The notes below the pieces were generated by a model, which was not told the DNA's origin, made no database searches, and worked only from the letters and a program-made list of their open reading frames with translations. Both the position numbers and the translations under genes were made by a program. From positions 10,786,545-10,850,544 of the forward strand of contig NC_047082.1 of assembly GCF_902459465.1 (NCBI RefSeq): a stretch of DNA of 64,000 nt, in the 5' to 3' direction. The stretch is from Asterias rubens. Its lineage: Eukaryota; Echinodermata; Asteroidea; Forcipulatida; Asteriidae. How positions within the stretch are numbered: position 1 is the stretch's first letter; every line of letters starts with the position of its first letter. Positions 1-17,185 of the stretch are shown here, piece by piece.

Positions 1-84
1 ACTGCAAACTGTTTTATTCATGAAGAAGGGAAAGTTTATATAAAATGTTTTTTTTTTTAATTTGAGCATGCTTGTTTTAAACCA

Positions 85-270
85 TTAAAGGCACACGTTG
101 CCTTGGATCGGTCGAGTTGGTCATTAAAAAGAGATTGTAACCGTTTGTTTTAACATGCATGATTACAAAGATATTTTAAAAGAAGAATATAATGATCCAC
201 ACAAATTTTCCTCAAAATTGAATGTGGTTTTCATTTTACTTTGCGAACTATAATCGGCCATTTATGGGAC
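85..270 (+). mobile_element. Half copy of TTAA-flanked MITE (GGAACACGTTGCC family)
   Basis: The segment begins TTAAAGGCACACGTTGCC and continues with the GGATCGGTCGAGTTGGTC subterminal sequence seen in the full copy at 52576-52960. It stops near the middle palindrome (TCGGCCATTTATGGGA). The other half is absent, so this is a truncated non-autonomous element downstream of the second XKR exon. I see nothing recognisable in the remaining sequence from 271 to 960. Confidence 0.6.
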
Positions 271-961
271 ATGAATTTCACTTTAATCCAGACAAAGTTA
301 CTTTTCCAGTGTACATGTATGTAATAGTAATATCCTGTGTGAAAGTGTGATAGTTTGTTTTGTAAGTTACACCCAGTTCATACAAACTATCCGGATGAAT
401 ACAAATTATGTTTGGACTTGGCTTTTACATAGTTTTGAAAAGACTCCAGGTTATTTTTGAAATCTAGCGAATATTAAGACTTGTCCAATAATTTTACGAA
501 CTTAAAAAAAACAATCTATCTTTGGGTTTTTACCACCGTATCCTCATTTATGGTGACAAGGAATAATGTTTTCACTCGCACGGTGAACTAGTGAACAAGG
601 GATTTGACTCGCCCATATTTGGCTACCCTGCGATCGTTAATTTCAAAACCTGACATCAAGAGGGAAACACCTTTTATTAAATAAATGAGATATCATCTCC
701 TTTATACTCTCCTCTATCTCCTCTGTACTTGAATTGTTTTAAAGACCTACATGTATGTTCGTGCGTACACACAACCAACATTCAGATCTACATGTACATG
801 GCAAACTGAACACACTTGTTGTACAAACATAGAAGACGCTGTGACAAGTGTTATTTTCCCACCGACATCCCGACGTGGGATCCGTGGAACAGAATTAAAA
901 AGTGCCCTCTATGTTTATTCATTAAAAACATACAGTGTACGATGCGCTAACATCTGACCGT

Positions 962-1078
962 TGGTTGTGTGCGTGTGCGCTGTAGTGTCCAACACACTCC
1001 AACACAACATTGAGCAGTACACAAGTGCTGATGCTCAATGGTGTGTTGGAGTGTATTGGACACTACATGCGCAAACAC
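962..1078. repeat. Foldback element (inverted repeat)
   Basis: The arm near 971-993 (TGTAGTGTCCAACACACTCC) is matched in reverse complement near 1041-1069, separated by a short loop. The element lies just past the splice donor of XKR exon 2, in its intron 2. No coding potential is visible. Confidence 0.6.
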
Positions 1079-1109
1079 CATGGTCCTTGAAACAAGACTA
1101 ACATTGTAC

Positions 1110-2264
1110 CTTTTCAACGCTCCAAGCTGCAGAATGTGCACAATCAACCACACGAACCAATCCCATATCCGTTTCAGAAACGAGACATGCTTTGGTTTGA
1201 GACTGTGTTGAGAGTCGATGACGAACCATCTAAAGCTGAAGTACTGGATGGTTATTGAAGGAATGATGACGAAGGCGAATGTCAGACCACTCCAGAAGTA
1301 ATCGTGAAGCAGGATGTATTGAAAACCTAGATCATAAAAGGCAGGAAACGATCTTTTTTAGTACCCTGTACAGTTAACAATTTCCCTTGTTCATCAAAAT
1401 GCTAAAATCTTTTGTGTTGTTTTTTGAAAACATGTGTTTTCTTTCACAAAAAAAATTACAGTAATATACCCTTACACTAAACGAACAGTAACTATAAAAT
1501 GACACATGACCAAATATGAAAACTGGACCCAGTTTCATAAAGCTGTCAAGCAGAACATTCTGCTAAGCAATTTTCTTGGCTAAGCAAGAAATGATTGAGG
1601 AACCAGTCACAGTAATGGTAACTGTATGGTGTTCTGGCTGGTAACCTATTTTTGCTGAGCAATAGTTTTTTTGGCTTAGCAAAATTTGTGCTTACAGGCT
1701 TTACAAATATAAGCCCTGGGACTGGGATCAAGAGATCACCATATTTGTATTGTGACATCACACTTTGTTTGGCAATTAAGATTGATTCAGAGTTAAAGAT
1801 CAATCTTAAATCTATGTAAATTTGAGCCCCCTGATCTGTTTCTTACCAACAACTATATCCGTGATTAGATCAGCCATGTAGGTCACCATCCCAACAAATA
1901 AGAACAGCGATTCCAGAATGACAAAATAGCGCTTGATCACAACGACCTTCTGCTTGGGCTTTACTTGCTGCTGCTGCTGATTCACTGAGGGGTTGACGGG
2001 GCGTGGTGAGGTACCAGTTGGGTGTGGTGAGGGTCCACTTGGGTGTGGTGAGGGTTTAGCAGGGTGTGGTAGGGGATCAGCATGGTGTGGTGGGGGATTT
2101 TCTCGCCGTGGTGTGGGACCAGAGGGGTGTGGTGAGGGGCCACTTGGGTGTGGTGAGGGTTTAGCAGGGTGTGGTAGGGGATCAGCATGGTGTGGTGTGG
2201 GACCAGAGGGGTGTGGTGAGTGATCATCATATTTTTGGGAAGGTTTTCCCCTCGAATTACTCAT
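1110..2264 (-). CDS. XK-related (XKR) family membrane protein, 5' two exons (gene runs off the left edge)
   Basis: XKR proteins are multi-pass membrane proteins; some act as caspase-activated phospholipid scramblases. Exon 1 is 2264-1847 and exon 2 is 1326-1110 on the minus strand. They join in frame (phase 1) through a GT donor at 1846-1845 and an AG acceptor at 1328-1327. The joined protein has an unusual Pro/His-rich N terminus (about residues 15-95), a Gln run, then a basic stretch and a first membrane segment ending in TYMADLITDIVVG. Exon 2 adds a second hydrophobic segment, the family-typical YFSFRWFVID, and HILQLGALKRY before a GTACAA donor at 1109. The ADL-TDI and SFRWF...LQLG...RY patterns are what identify the family. 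Vertebrate XKR4/6/7 genes likewise have three coding exons; the large third exon is not in the window. The start is the first ATG of the open frame. The paralogue cannot be assigned. Confidence 0.82.
1521..1745. mobile_element. Family B element (CCCAGTTTCATAAAGCTG ... AAGCCCTGGG)
   Basis: This intron 1 segment of the XKR gene starts ACCCAGTTTCATAAAGCTG and carries the TTGGCTAAGCAAGAAATG and TTGGCTTAGCAAAATTTG motifs seen in about ten other copies across the window. The ends are degenerate. It is a non-coding, probably non-autonomous DNA element. Confidence 0.55.
2020..2226 (-). repeat. 105-bp coding tandem duplication in XKR exon 1
   Basis: The block CCACTTGGGTGTGGTGAGGG occurs at 2035 and again at 2140, a spacing of 105 bp (35 codons). 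Within each block the sequence is built from degenerate 15-bp units, giving pentapeptides such as HPSGP, HPAKP, HHADP and HPTGT. Because both 15 and 105 are multiples of three, length changes would keep the XKR reading frame open. Confidence 0.85.
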
Positions 2265-2394
2265 TATGATCTGATCAATTCTTTGACATGCCTAAAACTG
2301 CACCAAAGTTATCTGGGGAAAAAAATCAAGAAAATTACTGATCAATTTACAATTTCAGATGACAATCGAGGCACATGACCCAATGAAACTGACT

Positions 2395-2530
2395 GGGCAG
2401 TTTGACCGTGGTCAAGTGGTTGAACTGCAAGACTTCAATTACACAAGGTTGTGGGTTCGAATCCCCAAGCTAACCACTGTAAACACAATGACTAGATAGA
2501 ATATAAATATTGCTGTCTTGTTAATGTTAC
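2395..2530 (+). mobile_element. tRNA-derived SINE, family 2
   Basis: The copy has a tRNA-like head: a box A-like GTGGTCAAGTGGTTG, an anticodon-arm-like stretch and a box B-like GGTTCGAATCC near 2453-2463, followed by a non-tRNA body (CTAACCACTGTAAACACAATGACTAGATAG). Reverse-strand relatives lie at 22590-22720 and 42068-42290. The arms do not form a clean cloverleaf, so it is not called as a tRNA gene. Confidence 0.6.
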
Positions 2531-2628
2531 TGAATCACAACTTCTTGATTAGTGCGATTCACATGATTCATAATCATACGTTTTTCTCCTACTCCAGTCA
2601 GATGAAGTTATTGTTACAAAAGTATGGG

Positions 2629-2755
2629 AAGAGTTTCCGTATGGCACCACCAATTTTTTATTAGAAATGAAATAACTAGTATCTAATTAACCTCAATGAG
2701 ATATCCCTTTTTGTAAAAATGAGTAAAAAAAAGTGGTGGCGCTGTAAGGAAGTTA
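2629..2755. mobile_element. Foldback MITE (TTTCCGTATGGCRCCACCA ends), copy 1
   Basis: The ends read GTTTCCGTATGGCACCACCA and, inverted, GTGGTGGCGCTGTAAGGAA. The centre ACCTCAATGAGATATCCC is shared with copy 2 at 3135-3272. It is non-coding. Confidence 0.7.
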
Positions 2756-2964
2756 TATCCTTCGTTGTAAACTTGTATGATATGATGTCGATGGGCTTGG
2801 CTGTTGTTGCCAACTTGGCGTTTGTCCCCTTGTGGGAGTTTTGCTGAGTTCCCTTGATATGGGAAGATTATCTAAGTAAACTAACTACCATGACTACATG
2901 AACTAACTATTAAACAAACACAGACGTAATGTACTAATGTCGTCTCCCAGACCAGAGATAGCGG

Positions 2965-3125
2965 AACAAACCTCACTCATCATACTCATAACTAATCCCT
3001 ATGATCAAACCTCACTCATCATACTCATAGTAACTAATCCCTATGATCAAACCTCACTCATCATATTCATACTCATAAAGTCATATAGTATGACTTTATG
3101 AGTATGATGAGTGAGGTTTGATAGT
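2965..3125. repeat. Short tandem/inverted repeat of CAAACCTCACTCATCATA
   Basis: Three direct copies of a 36-46 bp unit (ACAAACCTCACTCATCATAC ... CCCTATGAT) run from about 2968 to 3070. They are followed by an inverted copy at 3090-3121 (TGAGTATGATGAGTGAGG). The last unit therefore forms a hairpin around the CATATAGTATG centre. Confidence 0.7.
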
Positions 3126-3134
3126 TCTAGGTAG

Positions 3135-3272
3135 GGAAAAGTTTCCGTATGGCGCCACCACTTTTTCATTCGATATGAAAAAATATAGTATTTAATTTAC
3201 CTCAATGAGATATCCCTTTCTGTAAATATGAGTGAAAAAGTGGTGGCGCCATACGGAAAGTTATCCCTAGGT
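3135..3272. mobile_element. Foldback MITE (TTTCCGTATGGCGCCACCA ends), copy 2
   Basis: The terminal arms AGTTTCCGTATGGCGCCACC and GGTGGCGCCATACGGAAAG are nearly perfect inverted repeats, flanked by TAGGTAG/CCTAGGTAG-like sequence. It lies about 500 bp from copy 1 in the same orientation. From 3273 to 4084 I see no gene or recognisable repeat. Confidence 0.75.
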
Positions 3273-4084
3273 AGAACTCACATGACTCATCAGGAGTAGA
3301 GTAAACCACGGAGGTCTAATTCTACATGTACCTCGATCCCCACCCTCCTCCTCACGTGACCACAGCACAGATATGGATATGACTGACTGAATTGTCAGCA
3401 CAAAGTTCAAGTTGTGACCTCACTACTCAGCCTTTCAGTTTCACACATCTACCTCCATATGCACATAACAACACCTCGGTACCTCCTGCATGTCCTGCTT
3501 GCCTGCGTGCATGCTGCTTTATTATCAACAAACAAACGATCAAACAAACATTTTGCACAACTTTGCTCACCTGTCCTAACTAACAAAATAAACCAACGTA
3601 GAGAAACCCCTCTTAGAACTCAAGTTGTGTGGTAATTGTGGAATCGGCAAGTAACGATTTAATAACAAGTGAACCAAAATAAATACATTACAGACTGGCG
3701 TGTCACACTCTGCACGTCAGTCACCCAGCAAACCAGCCGCCCATCTATTTTTATCGGCGCCAGAGACAGGATCACGCCCTCAAGCGGTTTCTAATTGCAC
3801 TCAAAAGCGACGGCTGTTACATGTCGTATTTTCGTAGTCTCGAGCGTTTGGGGAGGGGAGTGGTTGAGTAGCTCTATTAAAAGGGATGGTTTGTGGTATT
3901 ATTGTTAAAAGAAGTAAAAATGCGAATCCTTTGATTTTTGTTTGATTCATAAATATGTTTAGCTAATTTTTATTCGATTTTTATGAGAGGAAACTATTTT
4001 GTTATGTAATAGATCATTAAAAAAAACATATAGAGAAGAATTATGCCCACCAAAAGATAAATCTTAGAAACTATCACCTTTACA

Positions 4085-4120
4085 AATTCAATTCAATTCA
4101 ATTCAATTCAATTCAATTCA
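4085..4120. repeat. (ATTCA)n microsatellite
   Basis: About seven perfect pentanucleotide units. The flanking AT-rich sequence to about 4400 holds no gene that I can see. It is followed by a G homopolymer tract at 4404-4422. Confidence 0.9.
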
Positions 4121-4523
4121 AGGAAATTCAAGAAATTAAATTCAAGGAAGGCTATTATGCAATACACAAAACAATTAAACACACAGTCATAAATAAACAA
4201 CTGAAAGTAAATTAGATTAATTGATAATAAAAAACACATAATAAACCACAATGGAATCAAACTGAACAATTGAAAAACAAAACTTCATCAAAAGAAAATA
4301 ATATCACAAGAATCAAGATTTTGAAACTCCTCATGAACGATCGAGTAAAAAAACAATAAACTCGAGATCCCATATCCAGCAGCATGAGTGCAATGCCTGA
4401 AAAAGGGGGGGGGGGGGGGGGGTGGGTGTCCCTGAAAAGGGAGGGGCGGTAATTTGGGGGTTACAAAATGAATTTAACCACAAAACAGTGAAACGTAAAA
4501 AGTAAGAAGACACCCAGGTCAAA

Positions 4524-4780
4524 ATTCCAGTTGAACCTAGTTAACTGGGGTCAACTGGTTCAACTGGATAGTGACCAAAGCCGTCCATTTTCCATATTAA
4601 CCAACTGGTTTGGACTAGGTTTAACTGTGTTCAACTAGGTTTAAATTATAAACCAGTTGGTGTCTGTCCGTTTTCCATATTAAACCAACTGGTTTTAACT
4701 GTGTTTAACTAGTTTATTAACTGGTTTTCAACTAGTTCCAGTTAAACACAGTTTAACTAGGTTCAACTAGAATTTAGACC
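4524..4780. repeat. Clustered CAACTGGTT/AACCAGTTG inverted repeats
   Basis: A 250-bp block is composed largely of AACTGGTT, AACTAGGTT and their complements (CCAGTTGAACC, GTTCAACTAG and so on). Two internal copies of a TTTTCCATATTAACCAACTGG-like unit (near 4589 and 4671) are present. It looks like a degenerate tandem/foldback array; no protein is encoded. Confidence 0.7.
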
Positions 4781-4792
4781 TGGGCATCACTG

Positions 4793-4862
4793 AGGCCATC
4801 ACTTGTCATTATTACATTGTAAGACATCACTGAGGCCATCACTTGTCATTATAACATTGTAA
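4793..4862. repeat. Direct duplication of about 38 bp
   Basis: Two adjacent copies of CATCACTGAGGCCATCACTT...CATTGTAA differ at one or two positions. A C-rich tract follows at 4864-4890. From 4891 to 6203 no gene is recognised. A GC-rich patch lies at 5355-5425, and a single arm (CCGAAAGTGGCCCTGCATTC, 5220-5239) resembles the arms that bracket the TTAGGG array at 55797-56008. Confidence 0.65.
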
Positions 4863-6203
4863 TGCCCCCCCCCCCCGGGCCCCCGCCCCAGCCCACACAC
4901 ACGTTATGAATGGGCTATTTCTTTGTGGCTTTTTATTGGTTTGTTCTTGGGGGCTTGGCCTTATAGTCTGTCAAAGACATGCGTGTGTTATCAATAAAGA
5001 ATGAAGTCAAGTTACCTGACAAAATAATATTAACTGCGCATGCGTAGCTAATCTTTGCAGCGGTCTTGCTTGGTACATGGTGCAGTGGTGGTGCATGGAG
5101 AAAGATAGTTGTCGTAATTCGTAAAATTGTTGACAATTGAAAGTTCCTTATTTTGGTAAGTATGATCATGGAGGTAGATGGAGCAAGTTTAGGGATACCT
5201 TTTCCAAAAAAACCTGTCGCCGAAAGTGGCCCTGCATTCTATAGTTACTCCCGAATTGTCTCAACCCAGCAAAGTCCTGAGTTGTTGAAGTGCGGTCGGG
5301 GTGAGAAATAAAATTGTTGTCACGAGGGCGATGTTTCTTTCTAATTCTATGTCTCTCTCCTGCTCTGCCGCCGGCCGCCGTGGGGGCGCGCGCCGGGGGC
5401 GTCCCACCCGGCCCATCCACCCGACATGTCCGGCCGAGTTGATGCGTCGCAAGAGTCATCTCACCCCAGCAAATTGCCCTCTTCAAATCAATCAAAGACT
5501 CGGGGCTAGATAAGCATGCTGGTTCACCGTCTACTTTATCTGTTTTAACAACTTTACTGAATTGCAACAATAATTATTTACAATGCAATACCATTCAAAT
5601 AGCTAGCACAATTTTGTTTTAAACAAGTCATCAAAATTTACCTAGCGAGTCGTAATTTGCTCATTTTTCGAGAAATGTAAAAAAAAAATTACACTGTGCG
5701 ACCGATCCAGTGTCCTTCTCTGTAGGCCTGCTCTTTCTGCGTTCTTCGAGTTAACCAGCTGAGTGAGGATAGACAACTTAACAATCTCCTGCTACAGCAA
5801 ACTAAATAATGTCTCCGTCATTATTTCTGCATCTAGAGAAATCTCTGTAGCATAATATTTCTTGTTATTGTTATTCTGGTGCATTCTGAACAAAATGTTC
5901 TACTTGGATCTGCATCTGCATCTGTCAGCTACTGTACAAACGCCTGGTGTGGCTATCCTGTACAGAAATGGATGGGTGCATTGTTAATATTACATTGGGA
6001 GCTGAGTGTTACGTTGTCGCAACTAAAAATTACATGTTGATGTACCAAAATTTAACATTCTTTAGTCAAAATAATTTAGTTGGCAAAGCATCGCACTGGT
6101 CCAGAATGGGAACGTTGGCCTAGCCCTAGACCAACTTTTCCTATTATCATTTTTTTTCCAAAGGATTCAATGAAGTAATTTCACTAAAAATGGGCGTTGG
6201 TTA

Positions 6204-6242
6204 AGGTCAGGTCAGGTCAGGTCAGGTCAGGTCAGGTCAGGT
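6204..6242. repeat. (AGGTC)n microsatellite
   Basis: Between seven and eight perfect copies of a pentanucleotide. It lies just upstream of a SINE. Confidence 0.9.
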
Positions 6243-6300
6243 AGGGACTGTAAACACAATGCAAGGCTCCAGTTAACAACATGGGCCATCCCAACTACAG

Positions 6301-6690
6301 TTGGGGTGTCGTGGCCGAGCGGATAAGAGCATCGGACTCAAGTTCTGGTGGTTAAGTCATTGGGATGTGGGTTCGAATCCCAATCATGGCACTTGTGTCC
6401 TTGAGCAAGACATTAAAACCATAATTGCTTCTCTCCACCCAGGGGTAAAAAGGGTAACTGTGAGGGCAGACGTGGTTTTTGTGAATGATTACATTAGCTT
6501 GGAGTGCGGTAATTCACAGCACGGCTGTAGACCCCTACACGTAAACTCCCCAGGGAGCTGACATAGTTTAAGCACTGAGGAATAAGTTCTTATTCCTCCA
6601 TGCTTTAATGAAGTATGCCCCATTGATTAGGGGAATGTCAGAAGCGCTTTGATACAGGCTGTGTAAAGCCCTTATAAAAATTGCTTATAA
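6301..6690 (+). mobile_element. tRNA-derived SINE, family 1 (best full-length copy)
   Basis: The head has box A GTCGTGGCCGAGCGG (6308-6322) and box B GGGTTCGAATCCC (6369-6381), as in a Leu/Ser-type tRNA promoter. The body carries TTGAGCAAGACATTAAAACC, CTCCACCCAGGGGTAAA and CTCCCCAGGGAGCTGA, ending in a GTAAAGCCCTTATAAAAA-type tail. The family recurs about ten times in both orientations. The RNA polymerase III boxes look intact here, but transcription cannot be judged. Confidence 0.8.
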
Positions 6691-6989
6691 ATTATTGTGG
6701 AAATTCAGCATAAAAATCAAATTATAAAAAAAAAATACATTTGGACCTACATGTACATGTACATGATGTACTCTGGCTTTGGGGATTCCCCAATAATGAG
6801 TTTGCACAATGATAGCTTTATGTATTCAGTAATTGGAGATGTTTGCAATTGTGTGGATTCTAAAGGTGCTTTAAAGATAAGAATGGCTTCTGACTGGCAC
6901 CCCTGAACAAATGTTGACTAACTGTGAGACTGTCAACAAAAGGCTAGGGTAGATGTCTCAGTTGGTAGAGTGCTTGTACTCTACCTATA

Positions 6990-7190
6990 GGCACTCGCAC
7001 AGCTTCTTCCTTAGACACATTTAAATTGCAACTAAAAACCTATTTGTTACCTAAGTCACTTTAATTAGGCACTCTTTTGATCCTTTTCTTTGTAGAAAAC
7101 TTCTTTGTTTTGATTTATTTTCCTCTCGGATTAGTTGTCTAGATAGATGGAGCTATATAAATGCTTATTATTAAATTATTATTATCAAAT
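6990..7190 (+). mobile_element. LINE 3' end fragment
   Basis: The stretch CGCACAGCTTCTTCCTTAGA followed by a sequence reading like a LINE ORF2 C terminus (LQLKTYLF-type, here degenerate) leads into GAGCTATATAAATGCTTATT and an ATT-rich tail. This matches the 3' ends of CR1/L2-like LINEs elsewhere in the window, such as 42296-42690. It is short and decayed. Confidence 0.5.
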
Positions 7191-7366
7191 ATGTTTTTAA
7201 AATATACATCAAATAGACATTAACAATGAGGATATTAAACGAAAAATTATTATTATTATTGTCAAAAAATACATTGGTAAAAACCCAGAAGGCACGACTA
7301 AGTATTTAAGTATAATGAAGATAAATATAATAATCCAGTTTGTTTTGTGTTTATCTTTGACAGTCA

Positions 7367-13628
<6,262 letters not shown>

Positions 13629-13747
13629 AGCTACAGCTGAACAGAGGTATGGGGTATAAGAAAAAATTTGTTATGATAAAGTGAAATATTGATAACTCAA
13701 CCAACACCCTGCATGAAGGGGACCGCCTTCGTCGCCTCCGTGAAGCA

Positions 13748-14060
13748 TCAGGCCTGATGTCTATCATGGGAAGTTTTCAACTTTATGTCCCATAGTCTTG
13801 CGGCCGTTGCCCTGCACTCTTGATGATTAGGCTCCACTCTTCCCAGTCCTTTTCGCCGTCCAGTCCTTGATGTCATCAATCCAGATTCGCCTTGGATGCC
13901 CTCACTTTCGAGCACCCTCCACGGACTGTTGGCTGAGTACCCTCCACGGACTGTTGGCCGAGTACCCTCCACAGAGCCATGGGAGGGTAATACTTGCCAG
14001 TGTTCCCTTGGCTGTGGTGATGTGGCCAAACCATCAGAGTTTTCTCTTCTTTGCGGTTGT
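13748..14060 (-). mobile_element. LINE ORF2 3' remnant with a 28-bp triplication
   Basis: On the minus strand 13905-13850 reads RRIWIDDIKDWTG, a motif common near the C terminus of RTE/Jockey-type LINE polymerases. Downstream sequence is frameshifted and has stops. A 28-bp unit (ACCCTCCACGGACTGTTGGC) is repeated about three times at 13912-13975. It lies just after the TDH stop, so it may sit in the TDH 3' UTR. Confidence 0.45.
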
Positions 14061-14111
14061 CAGAAGGCATACATTGTGCTTCCCGATGTGACTGATATCA
14101 AGCGCTGTGAC

Positions 14112-14392
14112 CTGGGGCCAATTTCATGGAGCCGCGCTTAACGGCCAATTTTGTGCTTACTGTGCAATTTCTATTTCATAGCGCTGCTAACTGTAAGCAC
14201 ACAAAAAGGTATGCTTACCTTCCGGTGCTTACCGCATGAAAATAAATGACGTCATAATGCAAATCCACAGTGAATACGCAATATGGCCGCCCAATTTTTC
14301 TGCTAACTTGTGAAATACGCTAAGGCTTAAGCAAATTTTTCTGCGACAGTAAGCACGCAAATTTGCTTACTGAAATTGGGCCCTGGGGCCAA
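14112..14392. mobile_element. Family B MITE, near-complete copy
   Basis: Left end GGGGCCAATTTCATGGAGC and right end CTGAAATTGGGCCC are inverted. The interior AAGCACACAAAAAGGTATGC / GTAAGCACGCAAATTTGC also pairs. It is closely related to the split copy at 38667-40655. Confidence 0.8.
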
Positions 14393-14620
14393 TTTCATGG
14401 AGCTGCTTAAGCCAAAATGTGCTTAAAAACGAAAATAGCTTGCTTATTTTGCACGGGATACTGGCCAAAATTCAATGCCTTATACATTGCTTGTGACTGG
14501 TATTTAGCTGTAGTTTACTTAGTATAACAATTGAGGTGAGTCTTGGCCGGTAATTTGATCTTACTGAGCAATGATTTTTTGCTTAAACAAAATGTCTTGC
14601 CCATGATACTGGGCCCTGGG
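14393..14620. mobile_element. Family B MITE, second adjacent copy
   Basis: It starts GGGGCCAATTTCATGGAGCTGCTTAAG immediately after the previous copy and ends CTTGCCCATGATACTGGGCCC. The two copies share a CTGGGGCC junction, so they are tandem or one inserted at the other's end. Confidence 0.7.
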
Positions 14621-14790
14621 TGTTTGGAGTCATATTCACTAGCAAGCAGTATTTGTGCCATAACAGTATATTTTATAAACAATAGGCCTATAAGTGCCAT
14701 TAATGTTTTAACTTAATCATGTACAGAGTAGATGTGTTACGTAACTTTGCCAGCTGTTTTTCCGCATATTCAGATACAAGCAACTGTTGA

Positions 14791-14796
14791 AATAAA
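14791..14796 (+). terminator. Candidate polyadenylation signal for TDH
   Basis: AATAAA lies about 1.16 kb after the TDH stop, followed by a T-rich stretch at 14797-14850. The intervening sequence is mostly mobile-element derived, so the true 3' end could be nearer the stop. Confidence 0.35.
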
Positions 14797-15093
14797 GTTT
14801 TGTTGCTGATATTTAAGATTTTGTTTTGGGTTTTTATTAACTTGTTTACTGAAAAAACATTTATTTACTCCAGGAGTATCCTACCACTTTACTATCCAGA
14901 AAACAATATAATTTATTTTTTCTACGTCCACTTACTGCTGCTACAGAATTATTTGTATAATTTTAATTATTGTTTATTTATTATATTTCTGGGTTGGAAA
15001 CCAATGATGTCTCATAAGTTAACTTGATCACTGCAGCTCGCAAGCCTGAGGACACCTGTAGACAAGGGTGCTTGCTATGTGAACCTGAACCGG

Positions 15094-15623
15094 TTTAAAG
15101 ACAGTGGACACTATTGGTAATATTAATAAGCCACTTCGGAATGTCAGCGGCGCATGTCTGTTACTGCTGACAACGGATTTTGTCTATCTCCCGTAATCTT
15201 TTGACAATACCCGCTGGTATTGTCCAAAGGTTAGGTGAGATAGACAAAATGTGTTGTCAGCAGTAACAGACATGCGCAGCTGATATTCCGAAATGGCTAA
15301 TTGTCAAAGACCAGTCTTCTCACCTGGTGTATCTCAACATGCATAAGCTCAACATGCTTGAGCTCAATTGGACGTTGAAGTTGCGAGATAACTATGAAGG
15401 AAAAAAACACCCTTGTCACATGAAGTTGTGTGCTTTCAGATGGTTGATTTCGAGACCTCAAATTCGTGGAAAATTACTTCTTTCTCAAAAATTACGTTAC
15501 TTCAGAGGGAGCCGTTTCTCTCAATGTTTTTCACTATCAACCTCTTCCCATTACTCATTACCAAGTAAGGTTTTATGCTACCAGTTATTTTGAGTAATTA
15601 CCAATAGTGTCCACTGCCTTTAA
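15094..15623 (+). mobile_element. Family A MITE carrying a nested foldback
   Basis: The ends are TTTAAAGACAGTGGACAC and GTGTCCACTGCCTTTAA. After the first 31 bases the element is split by a foldback at 15125-15302 and resumes at AATTGTCAAAGACCAGTC. The central palindrome is partly deleted. From 15624 to 16450 I see nothing recognisable. Confidence 0.85.
15125..15302. mobile_element. Foldback MITE (AAGCCACTTCGGAATGTC ends)
   Basis: The arms AAGCCACTTCGGAATGTCAG and GATATTCCGAAATGGCTAA are inverted. Subterminal GCGCATGTCTGTTACTGC and GTCTATCTCCCG... also pair with their complements around a TACCCGCTGGTATTG centre. Relatives occur at 50494-50680 and, more divergent, 18511-18642. Confidence 0.85.
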
Positions 15624-16732
15624 TAAGTCAACTTGTCAGATATCTTGTTTACTTAATAAGTAGAATGGAGCTTCATAGGATATTTCAAGTAAAACATTTT
15701 TCTAAAACAAGATATTTCAAGGTACACTTTTCTAAACAATAAACGTCCACACAGTTTGAATATGTCTTGCTGTGAATGAAACAATGCATAGGCTTTCAGA
15801 CTACTGTGTTATTTTAGCTTTTAACTGATGTTTTTTTTTTTAAAATACATTGTAGAAACATCTGACTTGCCTTCCGTTTATTCCAGAGCTGTCCATATTA
15901 AATGAATGCAGCTGTTTTCTAATTTTGTTGTTAAAGTTTAAGGTGCATCGTTCACTTTGGAAAGCTTTGTACCTTTGACTCTTTTTTCTGCAAACAGTTG
16001 TTTTTTGTGTGTAAATATATCTTAACATACAGTAGAATATATTTTGCACTTTTTGTTGTAATAATTTATTAGACTGGTCCCCTGTCCCCTCTCCCCTGTC
16101 CTATGATAAAGTCAGGCTTTGGTCTGAGCAACCCAATGGTTACCTTGGATACCATTGAACTTGCACAAAACAATACTAACCCTATGGATAATTCTTTTGT
16201 AGTTTTATAACAAGCTATACAAGTTGTATTACAAAAAAATGGCAAACTAAAACTGATGGAAAAACAGGGTGGAAAGCAACTTATTTATTCACCAACTGTT
16301 GGTGTTCAAATGTGAAAAAAGGGCTATTGCAAACTGTTTACGAATAGAATGACCAATGGTGTAAAATACAAACAATATTTTCTAAGATGGCCTCCATGTT
16401 CAGACTTAAGCACTAGAAGAGCCTGTTCAAAAGGCTTCAAAGTCGGGTATACTTCTGGTATTTGTCAAAGACCACTATCCTCACTTGGTGTTTCCCAAGA
16501 TTGGCTCTTTTCACATTTGAAACCTGGACCTTTGAGATAAAATATAAACAAATACCAGAGTAAACTATAAGCTTTAACTGATAATTTCAATGTTGTTAAA
16601 AAAACATTTCCCCATTTACACGCTGATCATGTATTTGTTTTTACACTTAAGTCAGATATTTTATAAAAAAAACAAGAGCACTGAAAATGGTGTTCATTTT
16701 AAATTTTAAATAGGAGAAATGCAAACGGAAGC

Positions 16733-16886
16733 TACATTTTGAATAGGAGACTTTCCAACGCTAGGTGGCAGCAGACATACCAGGTAAATTTCCATTGTTT
16801 ACGTAGTTCTGAACATGCGCATAATTCTGAGAACAATGGATTTACCCGGTAAGTCTGCTGCCCTCTATCGTCCCAGAAAGTCTCCC
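16733..16886. mobile_element. Foldback MITE (GGAGACTTTCCAACGC ends), copy 1
   Basis: The left arm AATAGGAGACTTTCCAACGC pairs imperfectly with AGAAAGTCTCCCATT. The inner TTTCCATTGTTTACGTAG region pairs with GAGAACAATGG. It is almost identical to copy 2 at 53931-54078 and lies about 3.1 kb downstream of the TDH stop. Confidence 0.8.
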
Positions 16887-17185
16887 ATTGGTCTGAAGTG
16901 CTCCTCTTGAAATAATGGTGGACACCGGTGCCCCTTAAACTGTTTCCTTAAAACAGCCATGTCCATATATTGATGGTTATGGATATTATAGGGTCAAGCC
17001 ATAACTCTTATTAGTGCAAAACACAGTGGTGTGATAAAATTAGTCTTTCTGAATTTAATATTAAATTAGTCAATGCAATTGTATGCTGGATGTACAGAGT
17101 TAGTTTTGTTCTTTCGAAGTATTTTTGAAACATATTAATTTAAAAGCTATTGTGGTAGTGTTTTATAGGGTGTTTTTAAATACCC

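Noticed and set aside
1993..2230. Gly/Cys-rich plus-strand frame and a second minus-strand frame over the XKR exon
   Set aside because: Both are other-frame readings of the 105-bp coding repeat; only the frame leading into the XKR membrane segment joins exon 2.
5166..5570. 134-codon minus-strand frame (Arg/Pro-rich)
   Set aside because: It arises from a GC-rich patch, overlaps open frames on both strands, has no recognised domain and no supporting splice sites.
6301..6385. tRNA gene (box A and box B present)
   Set aside because: The sequence does not close an acceptor stem, and the same head plus body recurs many times; it is a SINE head.
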